Assembly (NCBI RefSeq): GCF_963678835.1
Contig: NZ_OY787470.1
Coordinates: forward strand, 186,001 to 250,000
Length of the DNA: 64,000 bases
Reading direction: 5' to 3'
Source of the DNA: an uncultured Desulfuromonas sp.
GTDB taxonomy: Bacteria > Desulfobacterota > Desulfuromonadia > Desulfuromonadales > Desulfuromonadaceae
Part shown: one piece after another, positions 1 through 9,023 of the stretch
Numbering within the stretch: the first letter of the stretch is position 1
How the letters are laid out: each line of letters opens with the position of its first letter
Translations under genes and position numbers: made by a program
The notes under the pieces: model-generated
What the model saw: the letters and a program-made list of their open reading frames with translations, nothing else
Told to the model about the DNA's origin: nothing
Database searches by the model: none

Positions 1-823
1 GGCGAAACCAGGTCTCCTGACGTTTGGCGAACTTGTGGATGGCGCTGTTGAGTTTCTGTACCATATCGTTACGATTGAGTTTACCCTGCAGGTGCTCGGC
101 GATAAAGCGGTACTCCAGACCATAAAATTCCAGGGTTTCCCAAGGCGTACCCCGGTCATGCAGCTGGACGACCTCATCAATCATCCCTTCGTCCAGCCGT
201 TGTTTGAGGCGCGCGGTGATCCGTTTGCGGATAACGCTACGTTCCCAGTGCAGGCCAAACACCAGCGGCTGCAGACGTTGCAACACCGGATGCGGCTTGG
301 CTGGTGGGGCACTGGCAATCTCAATGGCGCGCACGGTGCGTTCGCGATCAACCAGATCGGTTTCGTTGTGCTGCTGAGGCGACAGTTGCATCAGTCGCTC
401 ACGTAACTGTGCGTCATCAAGTGCTTTCAGCTCTGCGCGCAGGGCCGTATTGTGCGGCACCTGAGCCAGACGATAATCGCCGAGCACCGCATCGAGATAG
501 AGACCGGTGCCGCCGCACAACAGCGACAGATGATCGCGTTGTTCAATCTCTTCAAAGGCGCGGCAAAAGCGTTGCTGAAATTCAAACACATTGAACTCGT
601 AGCCCGGATCAACGATGTCGATCAAGTGATACGGTATCTCCTCATACTCCGCCAGGTCCTTGCCGGTGCCGATGTCCATGCCCCGATAGACCTGCCGTGA
701 ATCCGCCGAGATGATTTCGGCGTTCAACAGCCGCGCCGCTTCGACGGCCAGCCGGGTTTTGCCGGTGGCGGTTGCGCCGAGCAAGACGATGAGGTTGATG
801 GTCGGTTTTGTGGTGGTTGTCAT
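1..823 (-). CDS. miaA: tRNA dimethylallyltransferase, 3' end beyond window
   Basis: Reading the minus strand from the ATG at 821-823 gives an uninterrupted frame of 274 codons that runs off the window start, so the C-terminus is missing. MiaA transfers a dimethylallyl group to A37 of tRNAs that read UNN codons. Visible signatures are the P-loop GATATGKT (residues about 16-23), the substrate loop SADSRQVYRGMDIGTGK, the DIVDP segment, CGGTGLYLDAV, and the ERTVRAIEI and WERSVIRKRI helices. Family members are about 300 residues, so only 25-35 residues are lost. It is divergent from pcnB, with 329 bp between the two starts. Confidence 0.95.
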   Translation of the reverse strand, partial: MTTTTKPTINLIVLLGATATGKTRLAVEAARLLNAEIISADSRQVYRGMDIGTGKDLAEYEEIPYHLIDIVDPGYEFNVFEFQQRFCRAFEEIEQRDHLSLLCGGTGLYLDAVLGDYRLAQVPHNTALRAELKALDDAQLRERLMQLSPQQHNETDLVDRERTVRAIEIASAPPAKPHPVLQRLQPLVFGLHWERSVIRKRITARLKQRLDEGMIDEVVQLHDRGTPWETLEFYGLEYRFIAEHLQGKLNRNDMVQKLNSAIHKFAKRQETWFR

Positions 824-1152
824 AGACGATTCCGGGAGACGATAAAAGAGAGAAGCCGTTTGTCGCAGGCGATACCGGTGGTGACTGTCGAACTCGCTGG
901 TGCTACGAGCTTCACTATAGTCCGAAAGTGAAAAAAACACAACAAAGGCAGCTACTTTGCCCCTTTTCTTCCGGCCCATGATTTGATAAGTTGCCCCATT
1001 TAAGCATTTTTGGTGTATGTTGAGCAGTGGTGGGCTGTTTTAGCCGCCATGATTTTTGATCCCGGTAGCCGATCAGACGTGCCGGATCGTCACAATTCGC
1101 AGTAGATTCCTGGCAGGTGCGACTGGCTGCCAGATGAAAGTTTACAGACTCC
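824..1152. other. Divergent intergenic region miaA/pcnB
   Basis: This 329-bp stretch separates the divergent starts of miaA and pcnB and presumably carries both promoters. An A-rich run near 930-945 and T-rich runs near 1005-1040 are visible. I see no convincing -35/-10 pair, RNA gene or terminator. A 79-codon minus-strand frame (915-1154) has no recognisable protein character and lies antisense to the pcnB leader. Confidence 0.5.
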
Positions 1153-2412
1153 ATGCCCGTTGAACCCGTTATTATTTCCCGCGATCATCACTGTGTTTCC
1201 CGTTCAATGATGGACGAGAACAGCCTCAAAGTCCTCTACCGTTTGCGTCAACACGGCCACACCGCCTATCTGGTCGGCGGCAGCGTCCGCGACCTGCTGC
1301 TCGGGCGCAAGCCCAAAGATTTTGATGTCGGCACCGATGCCACTCCGGAACAAGTGCGCAAGCTGTTTCGTAACTGTCGCCTCATTGGCCGTCGTTTTCG
1401 CCTGGCCCATATCATGTTCGGGCGTCACTGCCTGATCGAGGTCGCCACATTTCGGCGCAAACCCGACCCGGAAGAAATTCCCGATGCTGAAGAGGGGGCG
1501 CCCAACCATTTTGCTGAAAATGTGTTCGGTACCCCGCAAGAAGACGCCTTTCGGCGCGATTTCACCATCAACGCCCTGTTTTACGATATTGAAAATTACT
1601 CCATTGTCGATTATGTCGGCGGTCTGCAGGATCTGCACGATGGTATCATTCGTGTCATTGGTGATCCCGACGACCGTTTTCACGAAGATCCGGTGCGTAT
1701 GCTACGTGCTTTGGAATTCTCCGCCCGCCTTGATTTTGAGTTGGAGCAAAGCATTATTCCGGCCATGGATCGCTGCGGCGAGCTGCTGCTGACCGCGTCA
1801 CCGGCGCGCATTCGCGAAGAGATTATGGAGTTGTTTCGCCATAAAGTGGCTGGACAAGTGTTGCAAAAGGCCGACCGTTACGGCCTGTTATCCTATCTGG
1901 TTCCTAACTTTGTTGCCGAGCGCGCCCATTTTGACCTGCTGCGCGAACTCGATATGCGCACGGCCAGCGGTGTGCGTATTCGCGAATACTTTGCCTTGGC
2001 CGCCATGTATGTCGGACCGTTTCTCCGTCAGAGTAATCCAGATATGACTATTGGTGATGTGCACAAGCTGGCCAATCTGGTGCTGGCACCGCATTGTCGT
2101 TTTTTCAGCATTGCCAACGGCATCAAGCATCAGGCGCGCGAATTGTTGATTGGTTTTTACCGCTTTTATCGTGGCCGCGGGCGGCGTGGCGAACAGCGCT
2201 TTTTGCGCCATCCGAGTACGCCGGAAGCGTTTGAACTGTTTCGTTTGTGGGTGGAAGCCTGCGAAGGGGATCGAGAGCTGTTGAAACTCTGGCAGCAGGC
2301 GCTGGACGGTGAAGAGCCGGAACCGAAAAAACAGCCGCGTAAGCGTAGGCCTCGGCGCAGAAGGCGCAAGCCGAGCGGATCTACCCCGGCTGCGTCACCT
2401 GAGTCAGAATAA
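1153..2412 (+). CDS. pcnB: Poly(A) polymerase I
   Basis: Template-independent nucleotidyltransferase that adds 3' poly(A) tails to RNA and promotes decay. The 419-residue product carries the class II nucleotidyltransferase core LVGGSVRDLLLG, then KPKDFDVGTDATPEQVRKLF with the catalytic Asp pair, RRFRLAHIMFG, and RRDFTINALFYD. The last 30 residues are extremely rich in Arg and Lys, a likely RNA-binding tail. The start at 1153 is favoured over the downstream ATG at 1207 because residues 7-20 (VIISRDHHCVSRS) match the conserved PcnB N-terminus. E. coli PcnB is slightly longer (about 465). The 3' end overlaps the convergent VOC gene by 32 bp. Confidence 0.95.
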   Translation: MPVEPVIISRDHHCVSRSMMDENSLKVLYRLRQHGHTAYLVGGSVRDLLLGRKPKDFDVGTDATPEQVRKLFRNCRLIGRRFRLAHIMFGRHCLIEVATFRRKPDPEEIPDAEEGAPNHFAENVFGTPQEDAFRRDFTINALFYDIENYSIVDYVGGLQDLHDGIIRVIGDPDDRFHEDPVRMLRALEFSARLDFELEQSIIPAMDRCGELLLTASPARIREEIMELFRHKVAGQVLQKADRYGLLSYLVPNFVAERAHFDLLRELDMRTASGVRIREYFALAAMYVGPFLRQSNPDMTIGDVHKLANLVLAPHCRFFSIANGIKHQARELLIGFYRFYRGRGRRGEQRFLRHPSTPEAFELFRLWVEACEGDRELLKLWQQALDGEEPEPKKQPRKRRPRRRRRKPSGSTPAASPESE

Positions 2413-2782
2413 GCAGGTAGTGGTCGGGGTCGTACAGCCAGAGTTCATGGATGCCGTGCTCCTGATCCTCTGATTCATACAGACAGGTGTGTTCGCGGCG
2501 GTGCAGGTTGTTGCGGATCAGGTTCAGGTCCGTGACCTGAAAGTCCAGCGACAGGCCGACGCCGCGATTTTGACGATCCAGATGCTGAAACGCCGCCGGG
2601 TGGCGTGCTTCGAGCACGTGTGCTTCACGCAGCAGCACGGTCGTATCGCCCTGCGGTAGCATCAGCAGTTCGTGGGCCGCGTCATCGGGGCGAAAACGTT
2701 GCACTGGCAAGTCGAGGACATCGCGGTAGAAAGATTCGCTGCGGTCGAGGTCGTCGATGGCCAGGGTGAGGATTAGGCTCAT
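2381..2782 (-). CDS. VOC-superfamily (glyoxalase/bleomycin-resistance fold) protein
   Basis: A 133-residue protein beginning MSLILTLAIDDLDRSESFYRDVL, the usual first beta-alpha-beta module of vicinal oxygen chelate proteins. A second module (LDFQVTDLNLIRNNL) and a C-terminal YDPDHYLLIL strand follow. Substrate and metal use cannot be read from the sequence. An ATG 15 bp upstream (2797) has no ribosome-binding site, whereas the ATG at 2782 follows GAAAG, so I chose the latter. The gene converges on pcnB with a tail-to-tail overlap of 32 bp. Confidence 0.75.
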   Translation of the reverse strand: MSLILTLAIDDLDRSESFYRDVLDLPVQRFRPDDAAHELLMLPQGDTTVLLREAHVLEARHPAAFQHLDRQNRGVGLSLDFQVTDLNLIRNNLHRREHTCLYESEDQEHGIHELWLYDPDHYLLILTQVTQPG

Positions 2783-2838
2783 GATGATATCTTTCATTGA
2801 AAGACGAGTAGGGCAACACTGTCTTTGAGAGAGTGAAT

Positions 2839-2917
2839 TGTAGGAGCGGCTTCAGCCGCGAAGTCTGACGTTTTAGGAACAACATCGTAAAATCTCGCGA
2901 ATAAATTCGCTCCTACA
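2839..2917. repeat. REP-like palindromic repeat, copy 1
   Basis: An imperfect inverted repeat bounded by TGTAGGAGCGGCTTCAGCCG and CGAATAAATTCGCTCCTACA, with an internal GCGGCTTCAGCCGC hairpin. The same unit occurs at 19037-19118 and 25458-25535. It lies between the divergent VOC and folK genes. It resembles the GTAGGAGCGGC-type REP sequences known from Pseudomonas. Confidence 0.85.
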
Positions 2918-3021
2918 GATAGAGCTCTATCTGCCCAAGTAGGGCACGCGGCCGATTATGCCTTGTGGCGGCAGCACATGCCACCATAAAGTAGTAATTC
3001 GGAAGTGTAGGAAATAGAAGC

Positions 3022-3531
3022 ATGACACACGCACAGGCGGTGACCGCCTACATTGGATTGGGGGCCAACCTTGGCGATTGTCGTCAGACGTTGCGGGAGG
3101 CTCGCCGGCAGCTCGACGGAGATGGTATCACGGTGACTGCCAGTTCGCCGTTGTACTGTACCGATCCAGTCGGTGGCCCGGCCGATCAGCCGCGTTATTT
3201 CAATGCCGTGGTTGAAGTGGCAACCATTCTGTCACCGCTGGCCTTGCTGGACCGCTGTCAGGCCATTGAGCAGCAGGCCGGGCGCACGCGTGATATCCAT
3301 TGGGGGCCGCGCACGCTTGATCTCGATGTGCTGCTCTACGGTGATCACTGCCTTGATCAGCCGCGTTTGCAGGTGCCCCATCCGCATCTGCATTTGCGTC
3401 GTTTTGTTCTTGAACCCATGTGCCGTCTGGCACCGGAGTTGATTCATCCCCAACGTCACCAGAGCATGATTTTTCTGTTAAAGCAGCTTCCCGATGATCA
3501 AGGGGTAGACTGCATTGAGGAGCAATGGTAA
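3022..3531 (+). CDS. folK: 2-amino-4-hydroxy-6-hydroxymethyldihydropteridine pyrophosphokinase
   Basis: Transfers pyrophosphate from ATP to hydroxymethyldihydropterin in folate synthesis. The 169-residue protein shows the family order: YIGLGANLGD at the N-terminus, the SPLYCTDPVGGPADQPRYFN pterin loop, and the signature WGPRTLDLDVLLYG followed by VPHPHLHLRRFVLEPM. Length is normal. The start ATG is preceded by AGGAAATAG. The stop codon overlaps the start of the next gene, suggesting translational coupling. Confidence 0.95.
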   Translation: MTHAQAVTAYIGLGANLGDCRQTLREARRQLDGDGITVTASSPLYCTDPVGGPADQPRYFNAVVEVATILSPLALLDRCQAIEQQAGRTRDIHWGPRTLDLDVLLYGDHCLDQPRLQVPHPHLHLRRFVLEPMCRLAPELIHPQRHQSMIFLLKQLPDDQGVDCIEEQW

Positions 3532-3782
3532 TGATTGTACGGCTCGTTTTATTAGGTATTCTGGCTTTTCTTGGCTACACGATCTTCACTGCCCTGTTGC
3601 GCAGTTTGGGTGGCGGTGCGTCGCCGCCTGCAAATAAACAGGCCGACCCGGATCGTATGATGCCCTGTTCGCAATGTGACACCTATGTGCCGGAAACCGA
3701 CATGATTGAAAAACGCATGGGCGGACAAACCCTTCATTTTTGCAGCAAAGAGTGTCTTAACGCCTATAAGAAAAAGAAATAA
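3531..3782 (+). CDS. Small membrane-anchored protein with four-cysteine metal site (PP0621-like)
   Basis: An 83-residue protein with one N-terminal membrane helix (IVRLVLLGILAFLGYTIFTA), a short linker, and a C-terminal zinc-ribbon-like module: CSQC, then 26 residues later FCSKEC, ending in a poly-Lys tail. The Cys spacing fits the small PP0621/TRASH-like family. Two ATGs are possible (3525 and 3531). The second is chosen because GAGGAG lies about 8 bases upstream, while it is only 2 bases from the first. It overlaps the folK stop and is probably cotranscribed with it. Function unknown; metal binding is inferred. Confidence 0.75.
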   Translation: MIVRLVLLGILAFLGYTIFTALLRSLGGGASPPANKQADPDRMMPCSQCDTYVPETDMIEKRMGGQTLHFCSKECLNAYKKKK

Positions 3783-3848
3783 GCCGGAAAAAGAAATAAA
3801 CCGAAATCCTACATTGTCGATTCTGGATCGACGCCACAAGGAGGCAAC

Positions 3849-4490
3849 ATGGAATTTTTTATCGATACCGCGATTACCGACGAAATCAAGCAGGCCAGTG
3901 AACTGGGTCTGGTTGATGGTGTCACCACCAACCCGTCGCTGATCGCCAAAAGCGGTCGTGATTTTAAAGAGGTGATCACCGAGATCACCGGCATTGTTGA
4001 TGGCCCCATCTCCGCCGAGGTGATTGCGCTGGATGCTGAGGGTATGGTGTCTGAAGGGCGCGAGCTGGCCAAGATTCATCCCAACATTGTCATCAAAGTG
4101 CCGATGACGGAGGAAGGTCTCAAAGCCACGCGTATTTTCAGTGGCGAAGGGATCAAGACCAACGTGACGTTGATCTTCTCACCGCTGCAGGCGTTGCTGG
4201 CCGCCAAAGCCGGGGCCACTTATGTGTCGCCGTTTGTTGGGCGTCTGGATGATATTAGTCAGGAAGGGATGGACGGTGTTGATCAGATTCGCACCATCTT
4301 TGACAACTTTGGTTACACTACCAAGATCATTGTGGCGTCTATTCGTACTCCGATGCATGTGCTGAATGCTGCGTTGATTGGTGCTGATATTTGTACGATT
4401 CCGTTCTCGGTGATTAAGCAGTTGGCCAAGCATCCTTTGACGGATATTGGGATTGAGAAGTTTTTGGCGGATTGGGAAAAGACTAAGTAA
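3849..4490 (+). CDS. tal: Transaldolase / fructose-6-phosphate aldolase family
   Basis: A 213-residue TIM-barrel aldolase of the short transaldolase class (subfamily 3B), which moves a dihydroxyacetone unit between sugar phosphates in the non-oxidative pentose phosphate pathway. The N-terminus MEFFIDTA, the [11 protein letters not shown] segment, the Schiff-base lysine in IKVPMT (Lys83), [29 protein letters not shown] and VASIRTP are typical. AAGGAGG sits 5 bases before the ATG. The family also contains fructose-6-phosphate aldolases, which sequence alone does not separate. A terminator hairpin follows. Confidence 0.93.
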   Translation: MEFFIDTAITDEIKQASELGLVDGVTTNPSLIAKSGRDFKEVITEITGIVDGPISAEVIALDAEGMVSEGRELAKIHPNIVIKVPMTEEGLKATRIFSGEGIKTNVTLIFSPLQALLAAKAGATYVSPFVGRLDDISQEGMDGVDQIRTIFDNFGYTTKIIVASIRTPMHVLNAALIGADICTIPFSVIKQLAKHPLTDIGIEKFLADWEKTK

Positions 4491-4515
4491 TTTCTGAACC
4501 TTCAATTTGTTATCA

Positions 4516-4551
4516 CGCGCCGATCAGCCTTTTTAGGGTTGGTCGGCGTTT
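4516..4551 (+). terminator. Terminator-like hairpin after transaldolase
   Basis: CGCCGATCAGCC and GGTTGGTCGGCG form an imperfect stem around a TTTTTAG loop, followed by a short T tract. It lies 26 bp after the transaldolase stop. Confidence 0.6.
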
Positions 4552-4717
4552 GAGCTTTTCAATTAAAATCTTGATTGTTTGGGGTTGTTTATGTAGCTTG
4601 TTTTGGTTGATTTGTTTTGTGTTTGAATGAAATGATTAATTTGAAAATGTAGCAGGACGATAGTTGCAACTTGCCACGCTTATATGCTTAAGGTTGTTAT
4701 AGTATTCTATAAGGAGA

Positions 4718-5184
4718 ATGATTTTGGTTAAACAAGAATATCTAGCTGACGATGTATTTGGAATAAACCGTGATCTTCCCCTTAATTATGTGGCCCGCAA
4801 TTCTGCAGATTCGGTACTTATCGATAACCTGTCGAGACGTCAGCATCTTGTCATTTATGGAAGCTCTAAACAAGGTAAGACCTCTTTAAGAAAGCACTGC
4901 TTAAACGAACAAGATTATATTGTTGTTCACTGCTCTAATAAATGGGGGTTGGATCATTTGCACGAAGCAATTCTTAAGCAGGCTGGATATGAGCTGACTG
5001 TTTCAAAAGCCATGGCGACTTCGGGAAAACAAAAAATCTTAGCGAAAATCAAAGCGGGATTTTTTGGCGCTACGGCTGAAGGTGGTGCTGAAGCAGAAAA
5101 AGTCCAAGAAGAAAAGACAACTACGACACCTCTAGAATTAGATCCCCTTGATGTAAACGATATTATATCTGCTTTACAAGAAAT
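4718..5184 (+). pseudogene. N-terminal fragment of a P-loop ATPase, truncated by an IS
   Basis: The frame encodes about 155 residues with a Walker A motif IYGSSKQGKTSL (residues about 47-58), then runs into the left inverted repeat of an IS at 5185. The last residues and the stop codon lie at or inside the element. No Walker B, sensor or C-terminal region is seen. Proteins with this kind of start are normally a few hundred residues long, so this is most likely a remnant. The sequence right of the IS (6743 onward) does not continue the frame, so flanking DNA was probably also lost. The gene is AT-rich compared with the core genes before it, suggesting transfer. Confidence 0.7.
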
Positions 5185-5262
5185 CTGAAGTTTAGAGTTT
5201 CGTGATCTTTGAAAATTTGTCGAAGTTGAAAAAAAGGCGTTGACACCACGGCCACTGTGTGT

Positions 5263-5314
5263 GGCCGCGCCTTCAAAGCCGATTGTCATATTGGAAAGCT
5301 TTGAAGGCGCGGCC
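5263..5314 (+). repeat. Perfect 17-bp hairpin in IS leader
   Basis: GGCCGCGCCTTCAAAGC and GCTTTGAAGGCGCGGCC are exact complements around an 18-base loop, between the IS end and the transposase start at 5352. Such leader hairpins in other ISs limit readthrough or translation from outside promoters; that role here is inference. The segment is deleted in copy 2. Confidence 0.8.
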
Positions 5315-5351
5315 TCTAGAAGAAAGTTCCCCCTTTCTTCCGGAGGCCGCT

Positions 5352-6659
5352 ATGGATACCAAGGGATACGGCAATATCCCCCAGTCCCTGTACGACGCTA
5401 TCACATTTCTGGTCCAGGCGCTGACCAAACGTTCGGTTCCGACTTTTCTGGAACTGCTGTTCGGCGCGATGCTGACCCAGAATGGTTTTGTCACCGAAGC
5501 CTGGTTGGCGATCAGACCTAAGCGTCATTGGACGAGTTATTTCAAATGGTTGCAGAAGGGCCGCTGGTCCTGGGTTGCGCTTGGATTACAAACGGCTCGA
5601 CTCGCTTTGCAACGAACAGAAGGTTCGCGCTGCTATGTCGCCATAGACGATACGGTGGTTTTCCGCTGTTCGCGCAAGGCTCCAGAATCACGCATCCACC
5701 ATCAGCATGGTTGCAAGGTCAACCGACCCGTTTATGTCCGGGGACAGAACTGGGTGACCATGGCTCTGGTGTTGCCACAGGGGTGGCGTTCTCTGGCCTT
5801 GCCGATTCTTTCCCGTTTATCCAGAAGCACAGGCAACAGCGGCAAACTGGTCGCGGCCAAGACTTTGCTCCGGGTGACTCGGCCTCTGTTCCATGGACGC
5901 CTTGTGACGCTGCTGGTCGATTCCTGGTACATGCGCAAGTCGCTGCTGCTTCCAGCCCAGACTCTGGGTTACCAGGTCATCGGCCAGGTGCGCAAGGACA
6001 CAGCGCTCTATCGACCGCCGCCATGCCACAACGGCAAACGCGGGCGGCCCCGTAAATATGGCGATAAGCTGACAGCTGAGCGTGTCGCTGAATTGCCCAT
6101 GATCAGCCAGAACCTTTTTCTCTACGGGCAATGGCAGACGGTTCATTATCGCAGTTGCGTTGCCCGAGCCCGCTTCCTTGACGGACAACAGGTTCGCGCG
6201 GTCTGGTCTCAGATTGAAAACAAAGATGGAACCTTGCGTCAGCCCCGGCTCATCTTGAGCACCGATCTAAGCTTGTCAGCCGCACGCATCCTGCTGGCGT
6301 ATAACCGCAGGTGGTCCATCGAAGACCTGTTCAATCAGCTTAAGAACCGTTGGGGCTGGAAGCAGACCTGGCAGCAAACACGTCAGGTGCTGCATCGCTG
6401 GACACAGATTCTTTCAACCAGCTATGCGCTGCCACAGTTGTTGGCTCAACAGAACAGTGAACAGGTGGAAGACCTCGCCTCTCTCTGCCCTTGGAGAGAC
6501 AAACAGCCGATCACGGCCGGGCGTGTGCGCCAAGGGTTGCAAAGGATTTTTGGTCATGTCGATATCCGCAGCCATTGGAACCCGAAGTCGGGAAAATTCA
6601 GCCCTCAAAACCGGGGCAAAAAACCGGATCGGCCACCTGATCCACACAAAACAGCTTAA
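5352..6659 (+). CDS. DDE transposase of IS copy 1
   Basis: A 435-residue RNase H-fold transposase. Candidate catalytic acidic residues lie in YVAIDDTVV, LLVDSWYMR and the Y-(2)-R-(3)-E-(6)-K-like block NRRWSIEDLFNQLKNRWGW, which puts it near the IS701/IS4 group. A frame extending upstream to 5259 covers the leader hairpin and has no ribosome-binding site. The ATG at 5352 follows GGAGG and begins MDTKGYGNIPQSLYDAI, so it is preferred. The C-terminus is basic. No frameshift is seen, so this copy could be active and could mobilise the defective copy at 30 kb. Confidence 0.85.
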   Translation: MDTKGYGNIPQSLYDAITFLVQALTKRSVPTFLELLFGAMLTQNGFVTEAWLAIRPKRHWTSYFKWLQKGRWSWVALGLQTARLALQRTEGSRCYVAIDDTVVFRCSRKAPESRIHHQHGCKVNRPVYVRGQNWVTMALVLPQGWRSLALPILSRLSRSTGNSGKLVAAKTLLRVTRPLFHGRLVTLLVDSWYMRKSLLLPAQTLGYQVIGQVRKDTALYRPPPCHNGKRGRPRKYGDKLTAERVAELPMISQNLFLYGQWQTVHYRSCVARARFLDGQQVRAVWSQIENKDGTLRQPRLILSTDLSLSAARILLAYNRRWSIEDLFNQLKNRWGWKQTWQQTRQVLHRWTQILSTSYALPQLLAQQNSEQVEDLASLCPWRDKQPITAGRVRQGLQRIFGHVDIRSHWNPKSGKFSPQNRGKKPDRPPDPHKTA

Positions 6660-6742
6660 CTTCGACAATTTTCAGTTATTAATGAACGCTTCCCAGCGCC
6701 GAATCAGGCTGGCTTGGGGAGGGGTGTAACTCTAAACTTCAG

Positions 6743-7159
6743 TAAGTGATAACGAAATGAAAGAAAGTGATGTCCTGAAGCAGTGGGAAAGGCAGTGCCT
6801 GGGCGTTGTACCAATTGCAGAATGATCCGACCATCGATTTGAAGGGGTTGCTGTGCAGGCAGTCCATGGGGGCAGATCTTGAATTTCAACATTTTTAAAG
6901 ATTCCCAAACACTGCTGTCTCATAGTTTCAAATGAGCGACAACTGCTTGTCGCATAACGGATATTTTGATTCAGGTGGCATTTTACACGGTGATTGGTTA
7001 CGGTAATGATAATATTGTTGGGTAATCACCTAGAATATGGTTCATAACCAAGTGTTAACAAATCGTTCAAACATCGTTCCGGCCGCAAAAGGCGCGGCCT
7101 CCACTGGACGCGCTAACGCTCGCCGTTTAGCGGAGCGCTAAAAGACAAAAGGAATAATT
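6743..7159. other. Intergenic region with IS-end remnant
   Basis: There is no credible gene. At about 6905-6945 lies a solitary IS end: CACTGCTGTCTCATAGTTTC and the next bases match the inward-read right end of the IS4 element at 7770-9023, with divergence after about 25 bases. An earlier insertion or deletion of a related IS is the likely cause. An attC-like structure fills 7052-7142. Confidence 0.6.
7052..7142 (+). repeat. attC-like (integron cassette recombination) structure, candidate
   Basis: The segment starts TGTTAACAAATCGTTCAAAC, has a central GGCCGC...GCGGCC hairpin, and ends in GGACGCGCTAACGCTCGCCG followed by TTTAGCGGAGCGCTAAAAG. The layout (RYYYAAC-like box, TTCAA box, imperfect arms, distal inverse box) resembles chromosomal integron attC sites. 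It ends 17 bases before a start codon, as in cassette arrays. The distal core deviates from GTTRRRY and no integrase gene is in view, so the call is tentative. Confidence 0.4.
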
Positions 7160-7769
7160 ATGAACGATGAAATTAAATCGATTCATGAATTTGATCTAGA
7201 ATTAATATGTCAATACTATTCAACCTTGGAACGACAGGGCCCAGGTAGTCCAGAAATAACACTTAAAGCTTTAAGTTTTATCGATAATCTAAACGAAAAA
7301 TCACTTATTGCTGACATCGGTTGTGGATCAGGTGGACAGACAATGGTATTAGCTCAGAATACGCAAGGGAAAATAACAGGGCTCGACCTTTTTCCTATTT
7401 TTATCGATCTGTTCAATACAAATGTTGAGAAACTGAATCTACAAGATAAAGTGAAAGGTATTACTGGCTCAATGGATGCTCTTCCTTTCCACGAAAAAGA
7501 ACTGGACCTGATATGGTCAGAAGGAGCCATTTATAATATTGGATTTGAACGAGGACTAAAAGAATGGCGCAAGTTCCTTAAAACAGGCGGCTACATTGCT
7601 GTCTCAGAAGTGTCGTGGTTTACAGAAGAACGTCCTGTTGAGATCAATGAGTTTTGGATGGATGCTTATTCAGAAATAAACACAATTTCCAACAAAGTGA
7701 AGCAAATGCAAAAATCCGGTTATATTCCGATTGCCACGTTTATTTTACCAGAAAACTGTTGGACAGAAC

Positions 7770-9023
7770 CACTGCTGTCTCACAGTTTGATCAATAAATA
7801 AAAAGGCTTAGAACGTTCCTGTGTTACAATGGGTTCGCCAAAACACCATTAAAAACAGGAGGTTCTAAGCCATGGCGCATTGTAGCACTGTTCTTTCGCA
7901 AATAGTACGAATTTTCCCGAGACATGAATTTCAGGCCCTGGCCAACAAACATCATGCCGGACAGAAATTCCGCTCGTTTTCCCGCTGGTCACAGTTCGTT
8001 GCTCTTCTGACTGCGCAACTGAGCGGGCGTGACAGCCTACGGGATATTGTTGAAAACATGTCGGCTCAAGCCAGCAAGCTCTACCATCTTGGTGTTAAAC
8101 CAGTGAGTCGGGCAACTCTGAGTCGAGCCAATGAGCAGCAGCCTCACAAAATGTACGAAGCGCTGTTTCTTCGGCTGCTGAACCGTTGTCAGTCGATGGC
8201 CCCGAGAAACAAGGCGTTCAGGCTCAAGGGCAAGATTTACTTGCTCGATGCCTCGCTGGTGGATCTCACGCTGTCGTTGTTCCCTTGGGCTCAGTACCGT
8301 AAAAGTAAAGGCGCGGCGAAGCTGCATATCGGCTTGGATGCCGACGGTTACCTACCCGCTTTCGTCAATATGACAGCAGGCAAGGAACATGAAATCAACA
8401 TCGCCCGAGAACTCAAATGGCCCAAAGGCTCTTACATTGTGTTCGACCGGGGTTATACCGATTATTCCTGGTATCAGGAATTGACCGAAGACGGTGTCTT
8501 CTTTGTCACGCGCCTGAAAACTAATGCGGTGACGACTCCCGGCCCACTGCGCAGGGGCCGCAAAAGCCCTGGCGTGTTGCGTGACCAGCAGATCAAGCTC
8601 AAAGGAGTTGATGGCACCTATCGCAAGGTTCGTTACCTGGACGAGGAGACCGACATTACCTATGAGTTTCTGACCAATGAACTGGACCTCCCGGCGGCAA
8701 CGGTCGCCCAGTTATACAAAGAACGCTGGCAGATTGACCTGTTCTTCAAATGGATCAAGCAGAATCTGCGCGTTAAGAGCTTTCTGGGCACCTCTTACAA
8801 TGCGGTGATGACCCAGCTGTGGATTGCCTTATGCGCCTATCTGGTGCTGGCATTTCTGAAGTTTCAGTCAAAACTTCGGCATTCCATGCAGCAGATATTG
8901 CGGTTATTACAGCTAAATTTGTTTGAGAGACGCGATTTTATGGGGTTGTTCAAGCCGCCAGAGCTAAAAAACACTATAGACAACAATCAGTTAGCCCTTA
9001 TTTGAAACTATGAGACAGCAGTG
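7770..9023 (+). mobile_element. IS4-family element with 9-bp target duplication
   Basis: A 1254-bp element with ends CACTGCTGTCTCA...TGAGACAGCAGTG, flanked on both sides by GGACAGAAC (7761-7769 and 9024-9032). The duplication is perfect, so the insertion is simple and probably recent. It splits the methyltransferase gene. Confidence 0.95.
7872..9005 (+). CDS. IS4-family transposase
   Basis: A 377-residue DDE transposase with an N-terminal DUF4372-type domain (HEFQALANKHHAGQKFRSFSRW, then QLSGRDSLRDI) and a catalytic domain: Asp in YLLDASLVDL, Asp in IVFDRGYTDY, and Glu in the QLYKERWQIDLFFKWIKQ block. ACAGGAGG lies 9 bases upstream of the ATG. It is about 40 percent like (by eye) the transposase at 41242-42411 but is a different element with different ends. 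It is complete and probably functional. Confidence 0.92.
   Translation: MAHCSTVLSQIVRIFPRHEFQALANKHHAGQKFRSFSRWSQFVALLTAQLSGRDSLRDIVENMSAQASKLYHLGVKPVSRATLSRANEQQPHKMYEALFLRLLNRCQSMAPRNKAFRLKGKIYLLDASLVDLTLSLFPWAQYRKSKGAAKLHIGLDADGYLPAFVNMTAGKEHEINIARELKWPKGSYIVFDRGYTDYSWYQELTEDGVFFVTRLKTNAVTTPGPLRRGRKSPGVLRDQQIKLKGVDGTYRKVRYLDEETDITYEFLTNELDLPAATVAQLYKERWQIDLFFKWIKQNLRVKSFLGTSYNAVMTQLWIALCAYLVLAFLKFQSKLRHSMQQILRLLQLNLFERRDFMGLFKPPELKNTIDNNQLALI

Larger units (their letters stand above)
5185..6742 (+). mobile_element. IS701/IS4-like insertion sequence, copy 1 (complete)
   Basis: A 1558-bp element with terminal inverted repeats CTGAAGTTTAGAGTT at the left and its exact complement AACTCTAAACTTCAG at the right. 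It encodes one DDE transposase. I see no flanking target duplication, consistent with a deletion next to one end. A second, internally deleted copy lies at 30065-31441 in the opposite orientation. Confidence 0.9.

Noticed and set aside
1..823. Several plus-strand frames opposite miaA
   Set aside because: The minus strand translates into an unmistakable MiaA; the plus frames are antisense shadows with no homology.
4718..7159. ATPase plus methyltransferase as a defence system
   Set aside because: The ATPase is a fragment cut by an IS, an attC-like site and IS remnant lie between, and there is no effector gene, so a linked system is not supported.
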